Positions 34,057 through 42,456 of a stretch of DNA of 64,000 nucleotides are shown here, in pieces. The notes under the pieces are model-generated. The model was not told where the DNA came from. It searched no databases and saw only the letters and a program-made list of their open reading frames with translations. A program made the translations under genes and the position numbers. The stretch's first letter is position 1. Each line of letters begins with the position of its first letter. This DNA comes from Paramicrobacterium agarici (GTDB lineage Bacteria; Actinomycetota; Actinomycetes; Actinomycetales; Microbacteriaceae), in contig NZ_PDJE01000001.1 of the NCBI RefSeq assembly GCF_002563955.1, positions 2,914,001 through 2,978,000 on the forward strand. The letters run 5' to 3'.

Positions 34057-34185
34057 CGAACCCCGCCACGCTGTTCACGCCGAACCCGTCGCGCTGTTCT
34101 CGGCGAACCCGTCGCGCTGTTCTCGGCGAACCCGTCGCGCTGTTCTCGCCGGACCCGTCGCGCTGTTCTCGCCGGACCCGCTGCC
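34057..34185. repeat. 23-bp intergenic tandem repeat, about 5.5 copies
   Basis: Units CGAACCCGTCGCGCTGTTCT plus CGG repeat at 34081, 34104, 34127 and 34150 with only one or two changes, flanked by degenerate units at 34057 and 34173. No coding frame is supported. The unit length of 23 bp shifts the reading frame at each copy. Confidence 0.85.
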
Positions 34186-34288
34186 TTGAGCGCTCAGCGG
34201 CACTCCCGACGGCCCGCCGCGAGACCGGAGCCCGTCGGTGCTGAGTGGGGCACCGTGAGCGTCCCGCTGGGCCACGCCAGTCCTCGCT

Positions 34289-34535
34289 GCGAGCCTTCGC
34301 CTCCCGCCGCGCCAGTCTTCCGCGAGCCGTCACCTCCCGCCGCGCCACTCTCCTGCGAGCCGTCACCTCGCCAGCCTTCCGCGAGCTCTCACGTACCGCC
34401 GGGCCACTCTTCTGCGCGAGCCGTCACCTCCCGCCGCATCCGCCTTCCGCGCGAGCCCTCACGTCCCGCCGTGTCACTCTTCCGCGCGAGCCGTCACCTC
34501 GCCAGCCTTCCGCGAGCTCTCACGTCCCGCTCGCG
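34289..34535. repeat. Degenerate 26-35-bp tandem repeat, eight copies
   Basis: Eight units beginning GCGAGC(C/T)(G/C/T)TC start at 34289, 34322, 34355, 34381, 34416, 34451, 34486 and 34512. Four share GTCACCTC, and two short versions (34355 and 34486, 26 bp) are identical. The other units are 33-35 bp, except for a shorter last one. The block fills most of the gap between the PH-domain gene and yciI-like gene. No gene is seen from 34011 to 34544. Confidence 0.8.
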
Positions 34536-34544
34536 TTCACCGCT

Positions 34545-34886
34545 CTACGAGGCCGGGTCGAACGCGAAGGCTCGCACTTCTTGCGCGCAACGGCACGACG
34601 CAGCGATCTTCGCCGCCCACTCAAGGGCGTCGTCGCGGGTGGCAACGTCGATGATCGTGAACCCGCCGTCGAGCTCTGCAGTCTGCGGATACGTGCCGGG
34701 CGTGACAGTACCGTCGGCGGAGACCCGCACGGGCACCACGCTGTCGTCGAGACCGCCGCCGAACACGTACACACCGGCCTTCTTCGCCTCTTCGATCACT
34801 GCGTGGGACTCGTCGACGACGCTCTGAAACTCGTCGTCGGGAATGTCCATGGCCGCGCTCGGAAACGAGATCATGTAGTGCGTCAT
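34545..34886 (-). CDS. YciI-family protein
   Basis: A 113-residue ferredoxin-like-fold protein. MTHYMISFPSAAMDIPDDEF and the central VFGGGLDDSVVPVRVSADGTVTPG, LDGGFTIIDVATRDDALEWAAKIAASC (both in part) match the YciI/DGPF group seen in many actinobacteria. Their role is uncertain (DGPF proteins accompany ECF sigma factors, none of which is nearby). ATG at 34886 has AAAGG upstream. Confidence 0.83.
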   Translation of the reverse strand: MTHYMISFPSAAMDIPDDEFQSVVDESHAVIEEAKKAGVYVFGGGLDDSVVPVRVSADGTVTPGTYPQTAELDGGFTIIDVATRDDALEWAAKIAASCRCAQEVRAFAFDPAS

Positions 34887-35350
34887 CTCTGTGCCTTTCA
34901 CTCGACGCTCGTATGGCAGAGAGCGTACGCCGATCACACACCGACAGCACTGTTCTTCGCAGCGGCTCTCGTTCCTCACGAGACCCCCTGGCACTTAACG
35001 TTCTCCGAAACCGTGATGGCACTGCTCTGATCGGTGTTGACGAGCTGATGCTGGCGTTGAGCGCATCAGCCGATCTTCTGACGGCACAGGCGAGTTGACC
35101 GTCCGTCGAATCCTGCAGGTCTGCCTGCGTCACGTGCGCTCCATTCGGAAATCTGCGGTCCTCTGCGCAGCAATGCCGCGGAATCTCGCGGTTCGTGTGG
35201 CCAGGGTTCCCCAGATTTCCGAAATTGTGGTCCTCTCTCACGCGCCAACGGGTGCCCCTCCCTCGTCCACCGCCGGGCGAACGCCAACACTTATCCACAA
35301 AGAGGCGCTGAGTCGATCCTTGATGCGTTGATCCATACGATCCTCAAGGC
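34887..35350. other. 464-bp intergenic region with a 12-bp inverted repeat
   Basis: No supported gene. TTCGGAAATCTG (35144-35155) and CAGATTTCCGAA (35212-35223) form a perfect 12-bp inverted repeat with a 56-bp spacer. Each arm is followed by a similar GGTCCTCT sequence. TTATCCACA at 35291 equals the DnaA box consensus but stands alone. Confidence 0.5.
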
Positions 35351-36277
35351 ATGGACATTCTCGCGCTAATGTCATCGCTCGGCGAGGTGGCGCGCACTCC
35401 CCGCTTACGAGAAAAGGGCGTCAGTCGCAGCCAGATGGACGCAGCTCTTGCTTCTGGCTCGCTGATCCGCGTCAAGCGCGGGTGGGTCGCCACGCACGCG
35501 GCCGACGCCGAACAGCTCGCTGTCGTGCGACACGGCGGCCGGCTGGGATGTATTTCTGCACTGGCGCGATGGGGACTCTGGGCTGCCGATGACCGTGCCC
35601 CTCACATCGCCATGGGCCGCCGAGGGCACGCCGCCGCATTGCGCTTCGATCTCGGCACGACGACCGAGGCCGTGCGACACCCCGACGCCATTGACAGCGC
35701 GTCGCCGCGCCCGATGCTGAGACGGCCCGCACGACACCACTGGACGACGGTGGACCAGAACGACCTCGATTGGATCGTGAGCCCCGTGGATGCCCTGAGG
35801 CAGGCCGTCCACTGCCAGCCCCTCGAACACGCCGTTGCCTGCGTCGACTCGGCATTGCATCACGGCATCGTCAGCAGACCCGAGTGGGCGAACATCGCGA
35901 AGACGGTACCGCTCAATCGCGGCCCCGTCGCCAGGCTGGTTGACAGCAGCGCGGACTCAGGACTCGAGAGCCGCATTCGCGTGCGACTGGTCTTGCTGGG
36001 ACACGATGTCAAGATTCAGGTTCCGCTCGCCGGGTTCGGCAATCTCGACATGGTGATCGATGACTGCGTCGGCCTTGAGCTTGACGGCGATAGATTCCAC
36101 GCGGATGCTGTGCAGCGACGTCGCGATACGGCAAAGGTGGTCGTCGCGCATTCCAAGCGCCTACCCGTTCTTCGTGTGGGGTACGCACAGGCCATTCACG
36201 AATGGGAGACGGTCTACGAGGCAGTGACGCACCTGATCGAGCTTGCTCGGGGCACACAATTTCGGAAAAGTGCGTAG
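35351..36277 (+). CDS. AbiEi-like/DUF559-type protein
   Basis: A 308-residue protein. The N-terminal 60 residues form a winged-helix region (LREKGVSRSQMDAALASGSLIRVKRGWVA in part) like the AbiEi antitoxin N-terminus. The C-terminal third (SGLESRIRVRLVLLG, GFGNLDMVIDDCVGLELDGDRFH) matches DUF559/Vsr-like PD-(D/E)xK folds, with Glu, Asp and Glu in the expected order. No AbiEii toxin partner is adjacent. Such solo proteins are common in actinobacteria and their role is unknown. A second member occurs at 47581. Confidence 0.72.
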   Translation: MDILALMSSLGEVARTPRLREKGVSRSQMDAALASGSLIRVKRGWVATHAADAEQLAVVRHGGRLGCISALARWGLWAADDRAPHIAMGRRGHAAALRFDLGTTTEAVRHPDAIDSASPRPMLRRPARHHWTTVDQNDLDWIVSPVDALRQAVHCQPLEHAVACVDSALHHGIVSRPEWANIAKTVPLNRGPVARLVDSSADSGLESRIRVRLVLLGHDVKIQVPLAGFGNLDMVIDDCVGLELDGDRFHADAVQRRRDTAKVVVAHSKRLPVLRVGYAQAIHEWETVYEAVTHLIELARGTQFRKSA

Positions 36278-36351
36278 GCATGTCGGCGACTATGTCGTCT
36301 GACCAGGTCTTTTGCTGGCCTGAGTCTGACGAGGCCGCCGAATCTCCGAAA

Positions 36352-37170
36352 TTAGCGCTCGGCGTCAGCGAGGGGCCGCAAGTGCGTGACGTCGCCCGCC
36401 GAAATGCTGCGCAACGTCGCCTCACCCTCGGGCTGCACCAGCAGCTGGCCGTCAGCGTCGATGCCGCGCGCGACGCCCACGAGGTCGCCGTCGGGCAGCT
36501 GCACGCGCACCGCCTGACCGAGCGTCTCGCACGCAGCGCTCACTTGCGAGACAAGCCCGCTCGAGCGCGCGTCGCCCGCCACCGCGAAGGGCTCGTACAG
36601 CTCACGCAGCTGCTTCAGATACAGCGACAGCACCGTATCGGGCGCGTAGGTGCGGCGACACTCGATCGCGAGCGACGTCGCCGTGTCCACCGGCAGCTGG
36701 TCGCGCGTCATCGATGTATTGAGTCCCGCCCCGACGACGACAGCGGGCTCGTCACCCGGAATGAGCTCGCTGAGAATGCCGCTGACTTTCAGGCCTCGCA
36801 CGAGCACGTCGTTGGGCCATTTGAGCGTGGCGTCGATCGCCCGCATGCCCGCTCCCGCGAGCAGCATCTGCACGGTTCTCGTCATGGCGAGGCCGGCCAT
36901 GAGCGGAATCCAGCCCAGCCGATCGGCCGGCACGCTGGGGCGCAGCAGAACCGAAGTCGCGAGACTGGACCCCGGCGGCGTCGACCACACGCGGTCGAGC
37001 CGCCCGCGGCCGGAGCGCTGCGTGTCGGTCACGAGCACGGAGAAGTCGGGCCACGCATCGGGGTCGGCAGTCGCGCGCGCAACCAGGTCGGCGTTCGTCG
37101 AGCCGGCTTCGGGCAGCCACGTGATGTGCTGCGTCACGTCGAGACTCGCGGAAAGTTCGGGGGTGGGCAT
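36352..37170 (-). CDS. birA: Biotin--[acetyl-CoA-carboxylase] ligase
   Basis: A 272-residue ligase without the DNA-binding domain found in E. coli BirA. The catalytic loop [14 protein letters not shown] (residues 49-62) binds biotinyl-AMP, and LKWPNDVLV contains the catalytic lysine. VGAGLNTSM and a C-terminal SH3-like domain follow. It attaches biotin to Lys553 of the carboxylase encoded at 45607. Divergent from acyl-CoA carboxylase beta. TATTCT (37177-37182, minus strand) lies 6 nt before the ATG, so the mRNA is probably leaderless. Confidence 0.93.
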   Translation of the reverse strand: MPTPELSASLDVTQHITWLPEAGSTNADLVARATADPDAWPDFSVLVTDTQRSGRGRLDRVWSTPPGSSLATSVLLRPSVPADRLGWIPLMAGLAMTRTVQMLLAGAGMRAIDATLKWPNDVLVRGLKVSGILSELIPGDEPAVVVGAGLNTSMTRDQLPVDTATSLAIECRRTYAPDTVLSLYLKQLRELYEPFAVAGDARSSGLVSQVSAACETLGQAVRVQLPDGDLVGVARGIDADGQLLVQPEGEATLRSISAGDVTHLRPLADAER

Positions 37171-37300
37171 ACGTCAAGAATATGTCGCGCGGCGCTGGCG
37201 AACAGCATCCGGATCTGTCGATACCCACCAAGAGAGCAGAAACGGCTTGTCAGAACCCTCCAACGGCATGACGCCGGGTGGCCGAGATAGAGTGAACGTC

Positions 37301-38905
37301 GTGACTCACCACGACAGCTCGAACGAGCCCGACATCACGACAACAGCCGGAAAGCTCGCCGACCTCAAACTGCGCTATCACGAGGCCGTCACCGCATCGG
37401 GCGAGGCCGCGATCGTCAAGCAGCACGCCAAGGGCAAGATGACCGCTCGCGAGCGCATCGAGAAGCTGCTCGACCACGGAAGCTTCGTCGAGCTCGACGA
37501 GTTCGTTCGCCACCGCACCTACGCCTTCGGCATGGACGCCAAGCGGCCGTACGGCGACTCGGTCGTCACCGGAACCGGCACGATCGGCGGACGTCAGGTG
37601 GCGGTCTACGCCCAGGACTTCACGATCTTCGGCGGCTCACTCGGCGAAGTGGCGGGCGAGAAGATCATCAAGGTGATGGACCACGCCATCAAGTGCGGCG
37701 TTCCCCTCATCGGCATCCTCGACTCTGGTGGCGCGCGCATTCAAGAGGGCGTCGTGGCCCTCGGCAAGTACGGCGAGATCTTCCGTCGCAACACGGCGGC
37801 CTCCGGCGTGATTCCGCAGATCTCAATCGTCATGGGACCGGCAGCGGGCGGCGCCGTCTACTCCCCCGCGCTCACCGACTTCGTGATCATGGTCGACAAG
37901 ACGAGCCAGATGTTCGTGACCGGCCCCGACGTCATCAAGACGGTCACGGGCGAAGACGTCGGCATGGAAGAACTCGGCGGCGCCCTCGCACACAACACGC
38001 GCTCGGGCGTCGCGCACTACCTCGCGAGCGACGAAGACGACGCGCTCGACTACGCGCGCAACCTCATCGGGTACCTCCCAGACAACAACCTCTCCGACCC
38101 TCCGTCGTACTCGACCGACTTCGATTTCGAGACGACGGATGCTGATCGCAAGCTCAACACCGTGATTCCGGACTCCCCCAACCAGCCGTACGACGTTGTC
38201 ACGGTCATTGAGAAGCTCGTCGACGACGAGGAGTTTCTCGAGGTGCAGCCGCTGTTCGCGCCGAACATCGTGATCGGCTTCGCACGCATCGAGGGAACGT
38301 CGGTCGGCATCATCGCGAACCAGCCGAACACGATGGCGGGCACGCTCAACATCGATGCCGGCGAGAAGGCCAGCCGGTTCGTGCGCTTCTGCGACGCGTT
38401 CTCGATTCCGATCCTCACGCTCGTCGACGTTCCCGGCTACCTGCCCGGCACCGACCAGGAGTGGGACGGCGTCATCCGCCGCGGCGCGAAGCTGCTGTAC
38501 GCCTACGCCGAGGCGACGGTTCCGCTTGTCACGGTGATTCTGCGCAAGGCATATGGCGGCGCCTACATCGTGATGGGCTCGAAGCAGCTCGGCGCCGACA
38601 TCAACCTCGCGTGGCCGACCGCCGAGATCGCCGTCATGGGCGGCCAGGGCGCGATCAACATCCTCTATCGCAACGAGATCAAGAAGGCAGAGGAGAACGG
38701 CGAAGACGTGGCCGCCGTGCGCGCCAAGCTCACCACCGAGTACACGTACAGCGTCACGAGCCCCTTCCTCGCGGCCGAGCGCGGCGAGCTCGACGGCGTG
38801 ATCGAACCGGCCGCGACGCGCGTCTCCATTGCCAAGGCGCTGCGTTCACTCAAGGGCAAGCGGGCCCAGGTTCCGCCCAAGAAGCACGGAAACATTCCCC
38901 TGTGA
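37301..38905 (+). CDS. Acyl-CoA carboxylase beta (carboxyltransferase) subunit
   Basis: A 534-residue carboxyltransferase of the AccD5/PccB type, which transfers CO2 from carboxybiotin to acetyl- or propionyl-CoA. Both crotonase-like halves are present. Gly-rich oxyanion loops are at [19 protein letters not shown] and in [23 protein letters not shown] at 37301 is chosen because TAGAGT lies 7 nt upstream (leaderless style); GTG at 37292 is possible. Translationally coupled (TGATG) to the epsilon subunit. Substrate range cannot be fixed by eye. Confidence 0.94.
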   Translation: MTHHDSSNEPDITTTAGKLADLKLRYHEAVTASGEAAIVKQHAKGKMTARERIEKLLDHGSFVELDEFVRHRTYAFGMDAKRPYGDSVVTGTGTIGGRQVAVYAQDFTIFGGSLGEVAGEKIIKVMDHAIKCGVPLIGILDSGGARIQEGVVALGKYGEIFRRNTAASGVIPQISIVMGPAAGGAVYSPALTDFVIMVDKTSQMFVTGPDVIKTVTGEDVGMEELGGALAHNTRSGVAHYLASDEDDALDYARNLIGYLPDNNLSDPPSYSTDFDFETTDADRKLNTVIPDSPNQPYDVVTVIEKLVDDEEFLEVQPLFAPNIVIGFARIEGTSVGIIANQPNTMAGTLNIDAGEKASRFVRFCDAFSIPILTLVDVPGYLPGTDQEWDGVIRRGAKLLYAYAEATVPLVTVILRKAYGGAYIVMGSKQLGADINLAWPTAEIAVMGGQGAINILYRNEIKKAEENGEDVAAVRAKLTTEYTYSVTSPFLAAERGELDGVIEPAATRVSIAKALRSLKGKRAQVPPKKHGNIPL

Positions 38906-39165
38906 TGAACCCCGGACGACACGCTGCTCCCGTCACCGACGGCGAAGAGGCACACCCAGAAAACGCACTGCGCATTGTGCGCGGCAACCCCACAGAAGAA
39001 GAGATCGCCGCCGTCAGCGCCGTGCTCGCATCGGCTGTCGCCGAGGTGCGCGAGTCGGGTCTCGCCAACGGTGAGGCGACGCCGAGCGAGTGGTCGCGGT
39101 CGCAGCGTCCCATGCGACACCCCCTGACTCCGGGTCCCGGGCGGTGGCGCAACTTTACGGCATAA
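38905..39165 (+). CDS. accE: Acyl-CoA carboxylase epsilon subunit
   Basis: An 86-residue small subunit typical of actinobacterial acyl-CoA carboxylases. NALRIVRGNPTEEEIAAVSAVLAS and the C-terminal SEWSRSQRPMRHPLTPGPGRW (in part) match the AccE family, which tethers the beta subunit to the biotin carboxylase. Start overlaps the beta stop as TGATG. Its TAA falls in the centre of a 17-bp palindrome (39157-39173). Confidence 0.88.
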   Translation: MNPGRHAAPVTDGEEAHPENALRIVRGNPTEEEIAAVSAVLASAVAEVRESGLANGEATPSEWSRSQRPMRHPLTPGPGRWRNFTA

Positions 39166-39173
39166 TATGCCGT
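39157..39173. promoter_or_regulatory. 17-bp palindrome at the accE stop codon
   Basis: ACGGCATA and TATGCCGT are perfect 8-bp arms around a single A at 39165. The AT-rich core (CATAAT/TAATAT) could also be a -10 box for the RNA that follows. Operator, short terminator or promoter cannot be told apart here. Confidence 0.5.
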
Positions 39174-39420
39174 ACTGCCTGCGGAGTTTCGGCTCCGGCA
39201 GTTGGGGGACGCTTGTCCCCCAAAGTGCCGACTAGCGTCGGCCGCCCAACCCCACAACAATAGATATTGCTAGGTGGCACTCTCAGAGTTTCACCATGAG
39301 CCAGTTACCCACCTAGGGAATGGGTTTCTGGTTTGGGGGCGGATGAGAACGATATTCGGGTTGTCGTTGTCATCCGGGGCTTGAGGGGGACCGGAATTAG
39401 GGAGCCGGTCCCCCTTATCC
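39172..39420 (+). ncRNA. Candidate structured RNA downstream of accE
   Basis: About 250 nt without a coding frame but dense in perfect stems. TTGGGGGAC...GTCCCCCAA forms an early hairpin near 39200-39222, and GCCGAC...GTCGGC another. CTAGGTGG...CCACCTAG encloses about 30 nt, inside an outer CCGCCCAACC...GGTTTGGGGGCGG pairing. The element ends with a perfect 10-bp hairpin (39385-39414). This nested layout resembles regulatory RNAs such as the 6S/Ms1 class, but no specific family was recognised. Strand is inferred from the terminal hairpin and the AT-rich -10-like TAATAT at its 5' end. Confidence 0.5.
39385..39414. terminator. Hairpin terminator of the candidate RNA and the convergent gene
   Basis: GGGGGACCGG (39385-39394) pairs perfectly with CCGGTCCCCC (39405-39414) around a 10-nt loop, followed by TTAT on the plus strand. 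It lies 33 bp before the stop of the convergent sensor gene, so it could act for both strands. Confidence 0.65.
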
Positions 39421-39447
39421 ATGTCTGCAGTCGCATGACGGATGCTG

Positions 39448-40455
39448 TCAGCCCCGCTCCTGCCGCGGAATCTCCAGCCACACGTCGACGTCGTCTTCGG
39501 TGTCGTCGCTGCCGGGCGGAGGCGAACTGACGCCGACGATCGTCACAGCGACGTCGGAGTGCTCTGGCGCCGTGCGCACGATGAGGCGCTCGGTCTCGGC
39601 GGCGTCGATCGCGGCGGCAACGCGATCGAGCACACGCTGCCTCTCGGTCGCGTCGAGATCGTCGATCGTGCCCTCGTCGAGCAGCTGCACGATGATGCCG
39701 CGGCGGCGCGCAGCGAGCGCTGCATCACGCACCCGGTCGTTCGCGAGAGCCCGGCCGCGAATATCGTCGCGCAGCCGCGCTTCAATCAGACGGGCCTGAT
39801 CTCTCTCAGCATCCGTCAACCTGCCCTGCGCCAGAACCACATCGCGCAGCAGGGGCCCGGCGATGCGGCTCGCCGTCTCGAGGCGCTCGCGGCGCTCTGA
39901 TCGGTGGGCGTGCTGCGCCGCCTCCCAGCGCACGGCCTCGCGCTCGGCCTCGACCAGCTGCGTCGCGCCGGCTTCTGCCTTCTGCAGAGCGCCCGTCATG
40001 ACGTAGGCGAGTACGACCCACGCGACCGCTCCCGTGACGCCGATCTGCGCCGATCCCATGAGCCCGCACCACGCGACGGAGTACACGATGAGAAACAGCG
40101 TTCCCGCCGCGGCCATGAGCTTGTGGCCGCGCACCACGATGATGACCATGAGCGTGCCGACGGCGTTCGTGTGCCACGTCGCGTAGCCGTTGTCGGCGTG
40201 CGCGTCGAGCTGGCTCGTCACGAGCAGCGTCACCACGACCGCGCACGAGAACGCGAGCGCCGCCGCCCACGTGGGCATGCCGCGGCCGCCGAACGGCGCG
40301 AGAACGAGAACCGTGACCACCGCGTACACGGCGAGCGCGACGATGATCGGGGCGGCGTGCGTGGCCGTGCCGAGGGTGAGCAGTCCGCGCGCGACGTGGT
40401 AAGCCGAGAACACTGCGGCGAGCGTGATGAGGGTCGACCGAGGGATGCTGTTCAC
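39448..40455 (-). CDS. Membrane protein, degenerate partner of a sensor kinase
   Basis: A 335-residue protein with about five or six helices (residues 1-150) followed by a long helical segment (EAGATQLVEAEREAVRWEAAQ). A C-terminal domain ends in AVTIVGVSSPPPGSDDTEDDVDVWLEIP. The domain is arranged like a kinase ATPase module but the phospho-acceptor His and the N- and G-boxes are not visible. GTG at 40455 overlaps the stop of the upstream histidine kinase by 4 bp, so the three genes (regulator, kinase, this) are one unit. Possibly a modulator of the kinase. No clear family name. Confidence 0.68.
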   Translation of the reverse strand: MNSIPRSTLITLAAVFSAYHVARGLLTLGTATHAAPIIVALAVYAVVTVLVLAPFGGRGMPTWAAALAFSCAVVVTLLVTSQLDAHADNGYATWHTNAVGTLMVIIVVRGHKLMAAAGTLFLIVYSVAWCGLMGSAQIGVTGAVAWVVLAYVMTGALQKAEAGATQLVEAEREAVRWEAAQHAHRSERRERLETASRIAGPLLRDVVLAQGRLTDAERDQARLIEARLRDDIRGRALANDRVRDAALAARRRGIIVQLLDEGTIDDLDATERQRVLDRVAAAIDAAETERLIVRTAPEHSDVAVTIVGVSSPPPGSDDTEDDVDVWLEIPRQERG

Positions 40456-41741
40456 GCGCGCTCCTCCTCGGTCGACCACGTCAGCACAACGCTCGTGCCG
40501 TCTCCGAGCACCGAGCGCACGTGTGCGGAGCCGCCGACCGCCGCCATGCGCTCGACGATCGAGACGCGCACGCCGAGGCGGTCGGTGGGAACGCCGTCGA
40601 CGTCGAATCCGACCCCGTCGTCGATGACCTCGATGGTCGCCGTGCTCGGAGCATTCGACACGACAACGCGGCGCGTCACGCGTGAGCCGAGCGCCGTGTC
40701 GGCATCGGGGCCGTCGGCGTGCTCTGCGCTGTTGACCATGGCCTGCACGGCGGCGAGTCCCATGGCATTGGCCACGCTCTGCGGCACGACAGCTCCGGCG
40801 GCGGCCGTGCTCTCGACGGTGAACTCGTGCTCCATCATGCGGGCGGCGATGCTGAGCCGCCCGGCCATCTCGCGCAACGTGACCGACGATTCGTCGTCAC
40901 CCGGGTCGATGCCCGCCTCGCGCAGTTCCGTGAGCGCGTGCTGCGAGATCTGCACGGCCGCGCGTTCCCGTTCCGCGCCCGTCGCGCGTTCGGCGGCCTG
41001 CAGCGCGGCAAGCACGTTGTCGTGCACGAGCGCATCGACTTCGACGCGCTCCGCCTCGATCGCGTGCGCGCGCACGGCACGGTCGTAGCGCACGAGAGCG
41101 GCGTCTCGCGCAGCATCCACGCGCTGGGCCGTCTGACGGAACATCACCGCGAGCATCACGATGACCATGCCGAACACGATTCCGTAGATGGCGTCGAGAA
41201 TGCCGATCTGCAGCCGCATGAAGCCCGACGGCCCGAGCGAGCGCACGAGTCCGTACAGAATCGGCACGCCGATCGTGTAGGCGACGGCCCACGCTTGCGG
41301 AAACGCGACGGCGGCGCATGCGGTGGCGACCGTGAGCAGGTACCAGATCCACGGCTCTTCGGGCTGGCCGCCGAACACGAAGCCGGTGTACATGGGCCAG
41401 GCGATGAGCGTGGCGAGGTAGAGCAGGGCGAAGGCCCCTCCCGCAATGCGTACGCCGTGCCGCAGCAGGCCCGCGAGCGCGACAGCGGCGAGCGCGGCGA
41501 ACAGCACGCCGGCAACGAGAGTGCTGATCTCGACGTCACCGCCCACGGCGCGCCGCAGAGACGGGAGCGGCTGCGGCGCGGGAGACATCGTCGCGAACAG
41601 CAGTGCCTGCGCGCCGAACACCAGAACGGCGATCGCGAGGGCGAGGCCGATCATGTTCTCGACGCGAGTGCTCGTGAAGACGCGCGAGCGTCGTCTGCCC
41701 GCCTCGAATGTTGCGAGCACCGGAGCGTCGTCAGCCGGCAT
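40452..41741 (-). CDS. NarL-type sensor histidine kinase
   Basis: A 429-residue membrane kinase. Roughly six helices (residues 25-200) precede a coiled segment and the phospho-acceptor region VEVDALVHDNVLAALQAAE. The C-terminal ATPase half shows IEVIDDGVGFD and DRLGVRVSIVERMA, the G1 and G2 boxes. The start at 41741 (MPADDAPVLATFE) overlaps the response-regulator stop by 11 bp. A longer frame upstream would run inside the regulator gene. The signal is unknown. Confidence 0.86.
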   Translation of the reverse strand: MPADDAPVLATFEAGRRRSRVFTSTRVENMIGLALAIAVLVFGAQALLFATMSPAPQPLPSLRRAVGGDVEISTLVAGVLFAALAAVALAGLLRHGVRIAGGAFALLYLATLIAWPMYTGFVFGGQPEEPWIWYLLTVATACAAVAFPQAWAVAYTIGVPILYGLVRSLGPSGFMRLQIGILDAIYGIVFGMVIVMLAVMFRQTAQRVDAARDAALVRYDRAVRAHAIEAERVEVDALVHDNVLAALQAAERATGAERERAAVQISQHALTELREAGIDPGDDESSVTLREMAGRLSIAARMMEHEFTVESTAAAGAVVPQSVANAMGLAAVQAMVNSAEHADGPDADTALGSRVTRRVVVSNAPSTATIEVIDDGVGFDVDGVPTDRLGVRVSIVERMAAVGGSAHVRSVLGDGTSVVLTWSTEEERA

Positions 41742-42402
41742 CCGTTCCGCCCGGATTGAGCTCGGGAAGGATGCCGTCTTCAACGGCGCGCCGCAGCAGA
41801 TCGACCTTCGTCGGCGCTGGGCGACCGACCTCGACATATTTCTTGCGGATTCTGTCGAGATGCTGCTTCACCGTCGAGGGGGCGACGCCGAGCTGCGTCG
41901 CCACCTGCTTCATGGGCAGCCCAGACGCGTAGAGGTGCAGCACGTCGCGCTCGCGGCGGCCGAGCTGCACCGACGCGAACTCCGAATCTGCTTCGATCGC
42001 GCTCGCCCACTCGAGGTTGTTGAGCACTCCGCCCGAGGCCACCTGCTCGATCGAGGAGATGACGACGTCGGTGGGCGACGACTTCGGAATCACTCCGGCC
42101 GCCCCCGCGGCGAGTGCCTGCCGCACGAGCGACATGCGGTCGGCAATGCTGTGGATGAGCACGGCCGCGCCCGTCTCGTGCACGCGAGTGACGTTCGTGG
42201 GCACGTCAGTGCCGTCTCCGAGCGACAGGTCGAGAACGACGATGTCGATGGGAGGTGAACCCGCGGGTGACTCCTGCGCGGTGGCGAGAAACTCGGCGAC
42301 GCTCGACACGCTCATGGCGACGCTATGGCCCGCGCCCGTGCACGCCGCCTGAAGTCCCAGCCGCACCGACTCGTGATCGTCAATGATCGCCACAGTCACC
42401 AT
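41731..42402 (-). CDS. LuxR-type response regulator
   Basis: A 223-residue regulator. The receiver domain has IIDDH (residues 6-10), phospho-acceptor Asp58 in IVVLDLSLGDG and Lys in GVIPKSSP. The helix-turn-helix is LGRRERDVLHLYASGLPMKQVATQLGVAPSTVKQHLDRI (in part). ATG at 42402 is preferred over 42411 because TACGAT (42410-42415, minus) lies 7 nt before it and overlaps the other ATG. First gene of a three-gene two-component operon. Confidence 0.9.
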   Translation of the reverse strand: MVTVAIIDDHESVRLGLQAACTGAGHSVAMSVSSVAEFLATAQESPAGSPPIDIVVLDLSLGDGTDVPTNVTRVHETGAAVLIHSIADRMSLVRQALAAGAAGVIPKSSPTDVVISSIEQVASGGVLNNLEWASAIEADSEFASVQLGRRERDVLHLYASGLPMKQVATQLGVAPSTVKQHLDRIRKKYVEVGRPAPTKVDLLRRAVEDGILPELNPGGTDAG

Positions 42403-42456
42403 GGCACTCATCGTATCGGCAAAGTCAGCAGGCTCGCGGCAGACGGTCAGGTGATG

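Noticed and set aside
34016..34366. Arg-rich open frame on the minus strand over the tandem repeats
   Set aside because: Composition is explained by the repeat; no start signal, no family resemblance, and other frames are also open.
34057..34535. Possible CRISPR array
   Set aside because: Repeats are directly abutting, of unequal length, GC-rich and without unique spacers or cas genes.
34913..35098. 61-residue open frame upstream of the AbiEi-like gene
   Set aside because: No ribosome-binding site or -10 box at the proper distance and no recognisable motif.
35291..35299. TTATCCACA, an exact DnaA box
   Set aside because: A single copy (with an 8/9 match near 21574 far away) is about what chance gives in 64 kb. 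No cluster, AT-rich stretch or dnaA/dnaN gene is near, so it is not called an origin.
36650..37300. Long N-terminal extension of acyl-CoA carboxylase beta
   Set aside because: This stretch is antisense to birA and shows no carboxyltransferase similarity. The family begins near [11 protein letters not shown].
39166..39447. tRNA, tmRNA or RNase P RNA in the structured region
   Set aside because: No CCA-type acceptor stem, T-loop GTTCRA or the RNase P consensus segments could be found; only a generic structured RNA is proposed.
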